Of a stretch of 64,000 nt of DNA, positions 41,895 through 49,973 are shown one piece after another. The stretch covers positions 1,116,001-1,180,000 of the forward strand of contig NZ_CP011270.1 of NCBI RefSeq assembly GCF_001610835.1, read 5' to 3'. The position numbers were made by a program, and so were the translations under genes. A model generated the notes under the pieces. That model ran no database searches. It was not told the DNA's origin and worked only from the letters and a program-made list of their open reading frames with translations. The DNA comes from Planctomyces sp. SH-PL14. GTDB lineage: Bacteria; Planctomycetota; Planctomycetia; Planctomycetales; Planctomycetaceae. The number at the start of each line of letters is the position of its first letter. Positions within the stretch are counted from its first letter, which is position 1.

Positions 41895-44246
41895 TTGACC
41901 ACTGGAGACCCTTCCCACTCACGAATCGACCGCCTGACGGAGTTCCTGATCCGCAACCGGGGGGGACTGTTCCTGGCGGCGGTCGTGCTGTCGCTGCTGT
42001 GCATCTGGCCCGCTTCGAAGCTCGAGCTCGACGAATCGATCGAATCGTTCTTCGCTCCGGACGATCCGCTTCTGCAGGCCTACGTCGACAGCAAGGCGAG
42101 CTTCGGGGCGGATGAATTCGTCCTCGTTGCCTATCCGACCGACCCGCCGCTGATCGAGAAGCCGTCCGGCAAAGAGGGGAAGACCCGGATTGCCCTCAAC
42201 GAGGAAGTCCTCGACGAGAGCCGGGACTTTGCCCGGGAGCTGAACCAGGTCCCCGGCGTCCGCCCGGAGAGTACGCAGAGCCTGCACCGGACGCTGCGGC
42301 CTTTCGACGACGCCCTGAGCCCGATCAATCTCCCTCCGATCGCGCGGCGGGCCCTCGTCTTCCCGGCGAAGCTCCAGCGGCTGGTTGAGATGTCCCGCAA
42401 GGTCCTCCTCAGTGAGGACAGCAAGACGGCCGCGATCATCCTGCGACTTCTCCCCGAGTCCCCCGATATTTCCCGGGCGGAAGTGTTCCGTCAGCTGCGG
42501 GTCCTGGCGGCGAAGCACAACCCGCCGGCGATGGTGGCGGGCGAGCCGGTCCAGGTGAACGACATGTTCCGGTACGTCGAGCAGGACGGCCTGATCCTGG
42601 GTGTCGCCACATCCGCTCTCCTGATCGTCATCATCCTGGCGATGTTCCGGAACCTGCGGTGGGTGGTCATTCCCCTGCTGATCGTCCACATCAACCTCGT
42701 CTGGACGAAGGCGTTCCTGGTCCTGACCGGGATGAAGCTGAGCATGGTCAGCTCGATGCTGACCTCGCTGACGACGATCATCGGGATCTCGACCGTGATG
42801 CACATCACGGTCATCTACCGGGAGCGGCGGGCTCACCTCGACTCCATGGAGGCGCTCAAGCAGACGTTCCGCGAGCTGCTGATTCCGGTCTTCTGGACGA
42901 TCGTCACGACGGCGATCGGGTTCCTGTCGGTCATGACGAGCGGGATCGTCCCGGTCCGGAGCTTCGGCGTCATGATGACGGTCGGGACGATGCTGGTCAT
43001 CCCGGCGTGCCTCATGATCATTCCGGGGGGGATCCTGCTCGGAAAATTCTCCACCGACCCCCGGCACGCCCCCGGCGAGGAGCGGCTGGTGAGCGGACTG
43101 CGGCGGCTCTCCGACTGGGTCGGCGCCCATCCGAAGTCCCTGTCGGTCGCCACGATTCTCGTTTCGATCGTCGGCATCTGGGGCTGTTTCCGGCTGACGG
43201 TCGAGACCGACTTCAGCCGGAACTTCCGGGCGGGGAGCCCGATCGTGCAGGCGCTCGAGTTCTTCGAGTCGCGTCTCGGCGGTGTCGGGAACTGGGAGGT
43301 GAACTTCCCCGCTCCGACGGCGAAGGAGCCGATCACCGAGGAGTTCCTCCAGAAGGTCCGCGATCTGTCGACCGACCTTCAGACGCTCAAGACGCCGCAG
43401 GGGATCGGCCTGACGAAAGTCGTTCCGATCACCGAAGGGCTCGACTTCGTCCCTCCGGTCGCCGCCAGCACGATCGAGGAGAAGCTGGACGTGATGCGGA
43501 TGATGCAGCCGGAGTACATCCCCTCGCTCTACAACAGCGACAAGGGGCGGATGCGGATCGTGCTGCGGGCCTTTGAACGGCAGCCGGCCGAGGTGAAGCT
43601 GGAGCTGATCCGCCGCGTCGAAGAGACCGCCAAGAAGTATTTTCCGGACGCTCACGCCACCGGGCTCTACGTGCTGCTCGCCAACCTGATCTCGAGCCTG
43701 ATGGCGGACCAGATCTCGAGCGGCCTTGTCTCGGTGGCGGGGATGACGCTCAGCGTGTGGCTGGCGTTTCGGAGCCTCGGCTTCGGCGTCGTGTCGCTGG
43801 CTCCCAACATCCTTCCGATCCTGTGCGTCATCGGCGGGATGGGGTGGATGAACATCCCGATCAACATCGGGACGGCGATGATTGCCAGCGTCGCGATCGG
43901 GTTCACGATCGATTCGAGCGTGCACTACTTCGCGGGGTATGTCGCCGAGCGGAAGAAGGGGCTCAGCCGGGACGATGCGATCCGGGAGACGAGTTCGCAT
44001 GTGGGACGGGCCCTCGTTCTGACGAACGTGGCCCTTGTGATCGGTTTTTCGGTGCTGGCCCTGTCGAACTTCATCCCGCTGGTTTACTTCGGGGTGCTGG
44101 TGAGCCTGGCGATGCTGGGTGGCTTAGTCGGGAACCTGATCATGTTGCCGGTGATGCTGCGGTGGTTGCCGGATTCGGCGGGGCTGCACAATGTTCCGCA
44201 GCCCGTGTCGGAGCCGGTGGCCGCGGCCGCGAGTGCGCCGGCCTGA
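41895..44246 (+). CDS. RND-superfamily exporter (MMPL/HpnN-like)
   Basis: A 783-residue proton-driven transporter of the MMPL/SSD type (COG1033-like). One TM helix near the N-terminus is followed by a large periplasmic loop, five to six TM helices (LILGVATSALLIVIILAMF onward; ~230-430), a second helix-loop-helix repeat (~440-620), and a final TM bundle ending near 770. The typical GTAMIASVAIGFTIDSSVHY motif with the TM Asp is present. The TTG at 41895 has GGGGA at a good distance; an ATG at 41859 has no ribosome-binding site. Substrate unknown; hopanoids and lipids are usual for the family. Its stop lies 6 bp from repeat copy E. Confidence 0.85.
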   Translation: MTTGDPSHSRIDRLTEFLIRNRGGLFLAAVVLSLLCIWPASKLELDESIESFFAPDDPLLQAYVDSKASFGADEFVLVAYPTDPPLIEKPSGKEGKTRIALNEEVLDESRDFARELNQVPGVRPESTQSLHRTLRPFDDALSPINLPPIARRALVFPAKLQRLVEMSRKVLLSEDSKTAAIILRLLPESPDISRAEVFRQLRVLAAKHNPPAMVAGEPVQVNDMFRYVEQDGLILGVATSALLIVIILAMFRNLRWVVIPLLIVHINLVWTKAFLVLTGMKLSMVSSMLTSLTTIIGISTVMHITVIYRERRAHLDSMEALKQTFRELLIPVFWTIVTTAIGFLSVMTSGIVPVRSFGVMMTVGTMLVIPACLMIIPGGILLGKFSTDPRHAPGEERLVSGLRRLSDWVGAHPKSLSVATILVSIVGIWGCFRLTVETDFSRNFRAGSPIVQALEFFESRLGGVGNWEVNFPAPTAKEPITEEFLQKVRDLSTDLQTLKTPQGIGLTKVVPITEGLDFVPPVAASTIEEKLDVMRMMQPEYIPSLYNSDKGRMRIVLRAFERQPAEVKLELIRRVEETAKKYFPDAHATGLYVLLANLISSLMADQISSGLVSVAGMTLSVWLAFRSLGFGVVSLAPNILPILCVIGGMGWMNIPINIGTAMIASVAIGFTIDSSVHYFAGYVAERKKGLSRDDAIRETSSHVGRALVLTNVALVIGFSVLALSNFIPLVYFGVLVSLAMLGGLVGNLIMLPVMLRWLPDSAGLHNVPQPVSEPVAAAASAPA

Positions 44247-44252
44247 ACGGTG

Positions 44253-44506
44253 TCCTTGCCGGCACGACTCGATAGCTCAAACCCAACGTGCCACGGCAGC
44301 CTGGGGTCAAGGGGGACGTCCCTTTTGTGATACCGGCGTTGAGGACTCACCGCTCGCTCTGAAGTCTCGGCGGGTTGGTGAGGGGGCATCCGGCACGTTG
44401 TCCGCGTTTGGACACGCGCTCCTTCAGACATCTCTCGACGGCCAGGCCTCCGGCGGGCAGGGAGGCGTTGCCCCCTTGCATCCCCCACCAGGGTGCCCCT
44501 GGACCC
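44253..44506 (-). repeat. 300-bp dispersed repeat, copy E (internally deleted)
   Basis: Inverse orientation: reads TCCTTGCCGGCACGACTCG at the left and ends GGTGCCCCTGGACCC at the right. It is ~55 bp shorter than the other copies because the right-arm block carrying GCCGCCGGAGGC is missing; the sequence jumps from GTCAAGGGGG to ACGTCCCTTTTGTG. It lies exactly between the RND exporter and murJ stops, 6 and 7 bp away. Confidence 0.92.
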
Positions 44507-44513
44507 GGTGGGG

Positions 44514-46037
44514 CTATCGCCAGGGCCGCGCGCCCCACGCACGGACGGCGAACTCATCCCGGAATGCCAGCAGCAACAGCGGATGAGCCACAATCGCCAG
44601 ACCCACGCCCGCCGCCACCGTCCCCACCCCATCATCCGTCATCCACCACCGCGCCAGTCCGACGGAAAAGGCGGTCGCCAGCAGCGAACGCAGAAGCGTC
44701 ATCACAATCGCCGCCGCGGGACGGGCCTGTGTCAGCCGCGAGACCATCCCGACATAAACCGCCGCCGCCAGAACCCCGGCCACCGACATCGTCGCCGCGA
44801 GCCCGACCGCCTGATATCGCCCCACGACAAGCCACTTCGTCAGCGACGTCAGCGTAAAGACGATCATCGCCACGACAGAGACGAACCACGCCCGATTGAG
44901 CGCCGTCAGCCCCCGGACCGCGACTTCGGAGACCGCCGCCGCCACCAGATACCCCAGCGAAGCCGCAACAAGTCCATTGACCGCCGCCGTGTCGGCCGCG
45001 GTGAACAGCCCCACCTGCAGAAACGCGGCAATGATCGACCGGCCGCACAACAGAATGCCGGCCACGACCGGGACCATGATGACCGTAATCAGCCGCCACG
45101 CCTCCGAGAGATCTCCCCGCATCTGCCGGTAGTCCTGCACGGCAGCATGCCGCGCCAGAGCCGGAAAGATCACGACCGAGAGCCCCGACGTCGCGAGCGT
45201 CGCGACGGAGTTAATGACGCGAGCGGAGTACGCCAAGTGCGAGATGCTGCCGGTCGAAAGACTCTGGGCGAGCAGCCGGTCGACGAGCGGATTGAGCTGC
45301 ACGTACGCGTTGGAGAGCAGCACCGGGAAGGCGAGCGTAAGAAACCCCCGGATCGAGGGTTTGGCGTCGCCGGCGGGAGCGGCGTCGCCGGTCCAGGCTC
45401 CCGGCAACAGAAGAATCAGTCCGACAATCCCCCCCGCCAGCAGGGAGCTCGCCAGAAGCCCGATCGACGGCTGGGGAACCGCCTCCAGCATCACGAGCGT
45501 GACGATCGGCCCGGTCAGCCCCGCCAGCGCCGGGCGGAGGAACCGGCTCCGGGCGTGAAAGACTCCGTACAGGTACGCGGTCATCGCCGTCAGCGGGATG
45601 AGCCAGCAGAGAGGACGGAGCAGCCGCGCCGCGGTGGCGTTCCCCTCGCTCGGAAGGTCGGGGTACAGCGCCGCGATGATCGGTGAGGGGGCCAGGAACA
45701 GCGGAAGGGCCAGGAGCAGCGACACGACCAGCAGGCCGAGGCCGATCCGCCGGACCGCCCGCTTGGCGGCGGCCGAGCCCGCGGCGGCTTCCTGCTGATG
45801 CGAGAAGGGGACCACGGCCGTCCCGGCCGCCGCCCCCAGGATCCCGCCGATCGTCACCGGGAGCGCATAGGCGCACAGGTAGGCGTCCATCTCCGTCGAA
45901 GCGCCGTACGCCCGGGCCTGGACCCGCTGGAGGGCCAGGAGCAGCAGCATCTGGCCGAAGGAGGCCCCACCGACGAGCGCCACGGACCTCAGAGACACGG
46001 AGCTGGAGGTCGCGGAGTCGTCGGGCGAAGAAGTCAT
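44514..46037 (-). CDS. murJ: MurJ/MVF-family lipid flippase
   Basis: A 507-residue polytopic membrane protein of the MOP superfamily. About 14 hydrophobic helices span the whole length. Typical MurJ features are ALQRVQARAYGASTEMDAYLCAYALPVTI at the start, the DRLLAQSLSTGSISHLAYSARVIN segment in TM7-8, and LPLFLAPSPIIAALYP. MurJ proteins flip lipid II for peptidoglycan synthesis; related proteins move other polyprenyl lipids, so the substrate here is uncertain. ATG 46037 is used; a TTG eleven codons upstream at 46070 is possible. A small membrane peptide may be encoded just upstream. Confidence 0.85.
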   Translation of the reverse strand: MTSSPDDSATSSSVSLRSVALVGGASFGQMLLLLALQRVQARAYGASTEMDAYLCAYALPVTIGGILGAAAGTAVVPFSHQQEAAAGSAAAKRAVRRIGLGLLVVSLLLALPLFLAPSPIIAALYPDLPSEGNATAARLLRPLCWLIPLTAMTAYLYGVFHARSRFLRPALAGLTGPIVTLVMLEAVPQPSIGLLASSLLAGGIVGLILLLPGAWTGDAAPAGDAKPSIRGFLTLAFPVLLSNAYVQLNPLVDRLLAQSLSTGSISHLAYSARVINSVATLATSGLSVVIFPALARHAAVQDYRQMRGDLSEAWRLITVIMVPVVAGILLCGRSIIAAFLQVGLFTAADTAAVNGLVAASLGYLVAAAVSEVAVRGLTALNRAWFVSVVAMIVFTLTSLTKWLVVGRYQAVGLAATMSVAGVLAAAVYVGMVSRLTQARPAAAIVMTLLRSLLATAFSVGLARWWMTDDGVGTVAAGVGLAIVAHPLLLLAFRDEFAVRAWGARPWR

Positions 46038-46085
46038 GTCGAAGTCGTGGTGAGCGCCCGGCTCGGACAAATCGCTTCGGCGGCG

Positions 46086-46238
46086 TCAGGTGGTCGGGAT
46101 CGATCGAGGGAGCCGCACCGGACGGACGGCGGCGAGTCGAGGACGCCTCGACGGGCGCAACGTCCGTCCCCCGTTCCGCATCCGCCAACGGCGCGTCAGT
46201 CCGACCAGGAACAGGGAGAGCACCGCGCCGACGATCAT
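46086..46238 (-). CDS. possible 50-residue membrane peptide upstream of murJ
   Basis: A frame starting ATG ATC GTC at 46238 encodes a hydrophobic helix (MIVGAVLSLFLVGL) followed by an Arg-rich tail (TRRWRMRNGGRT and beyond). The stop is 48 bases before the murJ ATG, in operon position. GGCGAGA upstream is a weak ribosome-binding site. The Arg-rich tail could simply reflect GC-rich non-coding sequence. Confidence 0.35.
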   Translation of the reverse strand: MIVGAVLSLFLVGLTRRWRMRNGGRTLRPSRRPRLAAVRPVRLPRSIPTT

Positions 46239-46336
46239 AGGAGTCTCGCCAGGGAACTCGAATCGACCCCGCACGACCGACGGCGAACGGCTGGTCCGCG
46301 TCCGTCCCGATGCTAACCCGCGGCCGAAACGAAAAG

Positions 46337-46369
46337 AAACCCGGCGTTCCAGGCGGAAGCCGGGTTTTT
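46337..46369. terminator. bidirectional intrinsic terminator
   Basis: AAACCCGGC pairs with GCCGGGTTT around a 15-nt loop, flanked by TTTTTC on the plus strand and TTTCTTTTC on the minus strand. It lies after the minus-strand lipoprotein gene at 46489-46704. Confidence 0.8.
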
Positions 46370-46488
46370 CAATTGTCGAGCGGAGCGCGACCCCAATGGG
46401 AGGAACGGGGCCGCTCCCGAAATTGGTGGACCGGTGCGGCTACGGAAGATCCGTCGCCGTCATGCCCTGCGATCGCCGCGGCAAAGCG

Positions 46489-46704
46489 TTAGATCACGCC
46501 GCCGTGCGTACGATACGGGGTGGCCGAGTCCGGCATATCGAGGAACCAGATGCGTTCCCAGATCTCCGGAATGTGCCGGTAGTTTTCCGACTGGAAGATG
46601 AGCTGCCGGGCCCGCTTCTCGGGGGACGGGCTCCAGATCGGAACCACGCAGCCCGCTTGAGCAGCGACAACCGTCAACAGGGCCAGGCGCACAACATACC
46701 GCAT
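46489..46704 (-). CDS. small lipoprotein (71 aa)
   Basis: A 71-residue protein with a lipoprotein signal: MRYVVRLALLTVVAAQAGC, with lipobox QAGC at 16-19. The mature ~52 residues contain PSPEKRARQLIFQSENYRHI and EIWERIWFLDMPDS, which look like a compact helical unit. GGAGGAAG lies seven bases before the ATG at 46704, an excellent ribosome-binding site. No family is named; small lipoproteins with a similar EIWERIWF core are conserved in Planctomycetes to my knowledge. It ends in the terminator at 46337-46369. Confidence 0.82.
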   Translation of the reverse strand: MRYVVRLALLTVVAAQAGCVVPIWSPSPEKRARQLIFQSENYRHIPEIWERIWFLDMPDSATPYRTHGGVI

Positions 46705-46864
46705 GATCTTCCTCCCTGAACCACGATGGCTGTCTCCGACGGCCACCGGTATGTCGATCCATCCTCAATCGGATGGGACTTCAGTCGTTGCGTCGACGTC
46801 GGCAAGGGGCCGACGTCCCGACCCTGGTCAGAGGGAAGAGTCGCGGGAGAGGGAACAGGGCGGG

Positions 46865-47272
46865 TCAGAACTCTGAAGGGGGGGCCGGCGTCGGTGCGGG
46901 CACGGGAGGCGTCATCTCGACCGGCGCGGGGCTGGTCGTCTCGTCTCCCGACTCGTCGTCCTCGTAGCTGAGGATCGCGCCGGACTTCTCCAGTTTCAGG
47001 ACCTGCTCTTCCATCTCCTTGCCGGGCTTGAACGTAACCACGTACTTTTCCGGCACTTCGACTCGATCACCGGTTCGAGGGTTGCGGGCCTTGCGGGCCG
47101 CCCGCTTCTTCACCTCGAACACTCCGAAGTTCCGCAGTTCGATACGATGCTTCGGATCACTGACCAAGGTTTCGATAATCGCCTCGAATGTCTTCTGAAC
47201 AACTTCTTTGGTCTTGAGTTGCGTCAGTCCACACTCTTCGGAGATATCCTTGACGATTTCTTTCTTGGTCAC
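46865..47272 (-). CDS. HU-family DNA-binding protein with acidic/Pro C-terminal tail
   Basis: A 135-residue histone-like protein. The HU/IHF core spans residues 1-95: [58 protein letters not shown] (the DNA-binding arm, with the conserved NPRTG), then [10 protein letters not shown]. About 40 extra residues are acidic and Pro/Thr-rich, unlike ordinary HU. The GTG at 47272 has GGGAG six bases upstream; a TTG further up would add thirteen residues not found in the family. A promoter with an overlapping palindrome lies upstream. Confidence 0.93.
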   Translation of the reverse strand: MTKKEIVKDISEECGLTQLKTKEVVQKTFEAIIETLVSDPKHRIELRNFGVFEVKKRAARKARNPRTGDRVEVPEKYVVTFKPGKEMEEQVLKLEKSGAILSYEDDESGDETTSPAPVEMTPPVPAPTPAPPSEF

Positions 47273-47329
47273 GTCCGTCTCCCGGAACTTCTTGACGCTC
47301 TCTGCCAGCAAGCTCGGCAGGAGAGTTTC

Positions 47330-47363
47330 CTCAAATGTATTGTGGCATTTGAGTTAATGTCAA
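47330..47363 (-). promoter_or_regulatory. sigma-70-type promoter with overlapping palindrome upstream of HU
   Basis: On the minus strand TTGACA (47358-47363) and TACATT (47334-47339) are 18 bp apart, a strong housekeeping-type promoter. A perfect 8-bp inverted repeat, CTCAAATG (47330-47337) and CATTTGAG (47346-47353), overlaps the -10 and spacer, so it could be an operator. The remaining sequence up to 47631 shows nothing else. Confidence 0.6.
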
Positions 47364-47631
47364 GAAGCCTGACCGGAAACGTCCGCGACCTCCCCCGGTG
47401 TTGCCGGGAAACCCGACCACGCCGGAGAGAACGAAATCTTCCTTCCCTGTTGATCGGACCCGCAGGCTCAGCCTCTGAAGACTTTTCGACAAAACCGTCA
47501 AAGTTTTCCAGGATTGCCAGCTCCGGACAGCGGAGCGTCTGCCACCCAGGGCCGGATCATCGACGGTAAGCCATTCAACCGAAAGCAGTTGCGGGACAGA
47601 GAGCTCCGTTTCCCGTCGAAGATCCCTTCTC

Positions 47632-48285
47632 TCAGATTCCCGACGCTTCCACGCGCCGGGCAACTTCTTCCCACGGAACAAATGTTCCCGAACCGGCCCC
47701 CGGGCAGGTCTCGCAGGTCCGTTTCCAGGCTTCGGGCGAGGTGGTCGTCTGTTCCCAGAAGGGCCAGGTTCGGCACTGGATCGGGCGGACGGGGTAGATT
47801 CGGCACCCGCGTGTCCGGGTGTCGAAGTAGATGCAGTCGCCGTTGGGATGTTCCCGCAAGCTGAGCTGGCCGCGGGCTCTCCGCGTGTGGAGCAACCGGA
47901 CTTCTCCAATGGGGACATCGAGGTGAGCGGCAATCTTCCTCAGGTCGTCCTCGGTGACCCAGACGTAGCCCGTTCCTCCCGTGCAGCAGTTCCCGCACTG
48001 CGTGCAGGTGAAGGAGAGTCCTGGTGCGAACCAGGGGCGGTCCGCTGCGTCTGAGTCTGAGGAGGGGGTGTCGATCGGCGGACTCGGCTGTTGCTCCCGT
48101 GGAGGCTCCGGTCGGGAAGACTGAGGGGAGGACGGGGCGGCGCAGGGGATTGTGGCGGGTGGGGATTCACCCGAATCCGTCACAGTCGGAACACTCGGAA
48201 CAGAACGTTCACCGTGCAGAACTCCCACTTCCGGCGGATTGGACCCGGGGTCGGAGTCAGGTCGAAAGTTTGGCGGGCTTTGCAT
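47632..48285 (-). CDS. YkgJ-family cysteine-cluster protein
   Basis: A 217-residue protein. Residues ~90-200 hold the zinc/iron-chelating CxxCxxCC-type cluster domain: FTCTQCGNCCTGGTGYVW, then DCIYFDTRTRGCRIYPVRPIQCRTWPFW, and a final CETCPG. The ~85 residues before it are Pro/Ser-rich and probably disordered. The family is thought to bind iron-sulfur clusters or zinc; no reaction is established. ATG 48285 was taken, but because the N-terminal tail is low-complexity a later start cannot be excluded. Divergent from csrA. Confidence 0.85.
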   Translation of the reverse strand: MQSPPNFRPDSDPGSNPPEVGVLHGERSVPSVPTVTDSGESPPATIPCAAPSSPQSSRPEPPREQQPSPPIDTPSSDSDAADRPWFAPGLSFTCTQCGNCCTGGTGYVWVTEDDLRKIAAHLDVPIGEVRLLHTRRARGQLSLREHPNGDCIYFDTRTRGCRIYPVRPIQCRTWPFWEQTTTSPEAWKRTCETCPGAGSGTFVPWEEVARRVEASGI

Positions 48286-48362
48286 GGTGAAGGCTCGGTC
48301 GCCCTGTCGAAAGTGACAGACGGAAATGCTCCTAAATTCAAATTAAATGGTGTGAGGGATTC

Positions 48363-48566
48363 ATGCTCGTTCTCAGCCGCAAGCAGGATGAGAAGATCAT
48401 CATCGGCGACTCGATCACCCTGATGGTCGTTTCGATCCAGGGGGACAAGGTCCGGCTGGGAATCGAAGCGCCCAAGGACGTGAGCATTCACCGCGAGGAA
48501 GTGTATCAGGCGATTCAGCGGGAGCGGACGGAAGACGGGACGTCGAAGGACGCTCCGCGAAGCTGA
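48363..48566 (+). CDS. csrA: carbon storage regulator CsrA
   Basis: A 67-residue RNA-binding translational regulator that binds GGA motifs in mRNA leaders as a dimer. Family features are the exact start MLVLSRKQDEKIIIGD, VVSIQGDKVRLGIEAPKDVSIHREEVY (containing the RNA-binding GIEAP and RxE residues), then a short charged tail. The length is typical. GAGGGA lies six bases before the ATG and is itself a GGA motif that could allow autoregulation. A strong terminator follows directly. Confidence 0.96.
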   Translation: MLVLSRKQDEKIIIGDSITLMVVSIQGDKVRLGIEAPKDVSIHREEVYQAIQRERTEDGTSKDAPRS

Positions 48567-48591
48567 TTCCCGCCCCGGAGCATGACCCACC

Positions 48592-48640
48592 GCGGCCCGG
48601 AGAGACACGCTAGAGTTGCGTGTTTCTCCGGGCCGCTGTC
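48592..48640 (+). terminator. intrinsic terminator of csrA
   Basis: GCGGCCCGGAGA and ACACGC pair with GCGTGT and TCTCCGGGCCGC, a ~19-bp stem with one mismatch, followed by TGTCGTTTTCC. It lies 25 bp after the csrA stop. Confidence 0.85.
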
Positions 48641-48745
48641 GTTTTCCGTATCTCGTGGCCGTGAAGCGACTCATCCCTTGAAGCCCTCTCGCCTGACGCC
48701 CTACTGTTTATCAGGGAACGACATCGTCCGGTTTGAGGTTACGGA

Positions 48746-49522
48746 GTGGACGCATCGCGAACGGAACTCGCGGACCTGGCGCTCAGGACATCGCTCAATC
48801 GCGACGTCGCCCGGCAACGGACCGCGTTGATCAGCGAGACGCTCCTTTCCCGATCCCGGTCGCTGCGGGATCCGAATTTCCGGGCTATCCACGCCGACGA
48901 CCTCGCTCTCCTGTTCGACAGCTACGACGCCGCTTTCCTCCGCGGCGGTTGCCGGAGGGCGCTCGGCAGCCTGCGTCTCGACTTCCGGATCTCGACCCGC
49001 ATGACGCGGGCGGGGGGGAAGACGTTCCGGTACTCCCCGCGCCGTGGCGATCCCTGGTTCGAGATTGCGGTCTCCGCTCCGTTGCTCTTCCAGACGTTCC
49101 GTGACGTTGACCGCTCCGTCACGGTCTGCGGGTGCGAGTGTGGGCACCGGCTCGATGCCCTGCTGCGGATCTTCGAGCATGAGCTGATCCATCTTGTGGA
49201 GCTGCTGGCCTGGAACGAGTCGGAGTGCAGCGAGAGCCGGTTTCAGGGCATCACGTCGCGGCTGTTCGGGCATGCGGCGCATACGCACAACCTCATCACG
49301 CAGAGCGAGCGGGCCGCGGCGCAGTTTGGTCTCCGCCCGGGTTCGCGGGTCCGTTTTCAGCATGAGGGGACCGACTACGACGGGATCCTGAACCGCGTCA
49401 CGAAGCGGGCGACGATCCTGGTCGAGCATCCGCGGGGTGAGCGGTACAGCAATGGACGGCGGTACATCAAGTTTTATGTTCCGTTGGAGCAGCTGATCCT
49501 GCTGGACCCGGTTCGCAGGTAA
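48746..49522 (+). CDS. SprT-like zinc metalloprotease domain protein
   Basis: A 258-residue protein with the metal motif FEHELIHLVE (His 145, Glu 146, His 149) and a later FGHAAHTHNL supplying the third ligand, as in SprT/Spartan-like domains. The N-terminal part (LNRDVARQR, LRLDFRISTRMTRAGGKT) matches the SprT-type beta sheet. The C-terminal ~60 residues (GSRVRFQHEGTDYDGILNRV) look like a small SH3/KOW-type domain followed by YSNGRRYIKFYVP, perhaps for nucleic-acid binding. GTG 48746 is well supported by GAGG upstream. Function in DNA-protein cross-link handling is only inferred. Confidence 0.8.
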   Translation: MDASRTELADLALRTSLNRDVARQRTALISETLLSRSRSLRDPNFRAIHADDLALLFDSYDAAFLRGGCRRALGSLRLDFRISTRMTRAGGKTFRYSPRRGDPWFEIAVSAPLLFQTFRDVDRSVTVCGCECGHRLDALLRIFEHELIHLVELLAWNESECSESRFQGITSRLFGHAAHTHNLITQSERAAAQFGLRPGSRVRFQHEGTDYDGILNRVTKRATILVEHPRGERYSNGRRYIKFYVPLEQLILLDPVRR

Positions 49523-49533
49523 CGGAACGGCGT

Positions 49534-49853
49534 TCTTGCCGGCACGGCTCCGATAGCTCAAACCCAACGTGCCACGGCAGCCGGGGTCAAGGGGGCCTCG
49601 CCCCCTTGCCGCCGGAGGCATTTTCGTAGCGGAACCGTGGGACACAACGGACGTCCGCTTTGTGGAACCAGCGTTGAGGACTCCCTCAACACACACCGCT
49701 GGCTTTGCAATCCCCGCGGGTTGGTGAAGGGGCATCCGGCACGTTGTCCGCGTTTGGACACTCACTCCTTCAGACATCTCTCGACGGCCAGGCCTCCGGC
49801 GGGCAAAGAGGCGTTGCCCCTCTGCACTCCCCACCAGGGTGCCCCTGGACCCC
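49534..49853 (-). repeat. 300-bp dispersed repeat, copy F
   Basis: Inverse orientation: begins TCTTGCCGGCACGGCTCCGA and ends GGTGCCCCTGGACCC. It is full length with both arms (GTCAAGGGGGCCTCGCCCCC and AGAGGCGTTGCCCCTCTGC). A short insertion, CCCTCAACACA, near 49681 repeats part of the GTTGAGGACTC block. It starts 11 bp after the SprT-like gene stop. The ~120 bp between it and hisS hold no gene. Confidence 0.95.
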
Positions 49854-49973
49854 GGTAAGGCAGATGACGTCCGTTTGTCCACAGCGTCCCCGACTCGCCC
49901 GAACCCTCTCTACCCCCCACCGCCCAATCCAATACACTCCGCGTTTCGTTTTTCCCGCGACTGCGAGCGAGCA

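Noticed and set aside
46795-46817. GACGTCGGC/GCCGACGTC hairpin after the HU gene as a terminator
   Set aside because: Good stem but no T-run on the minus strand; may be chance in GC-rich DNA.
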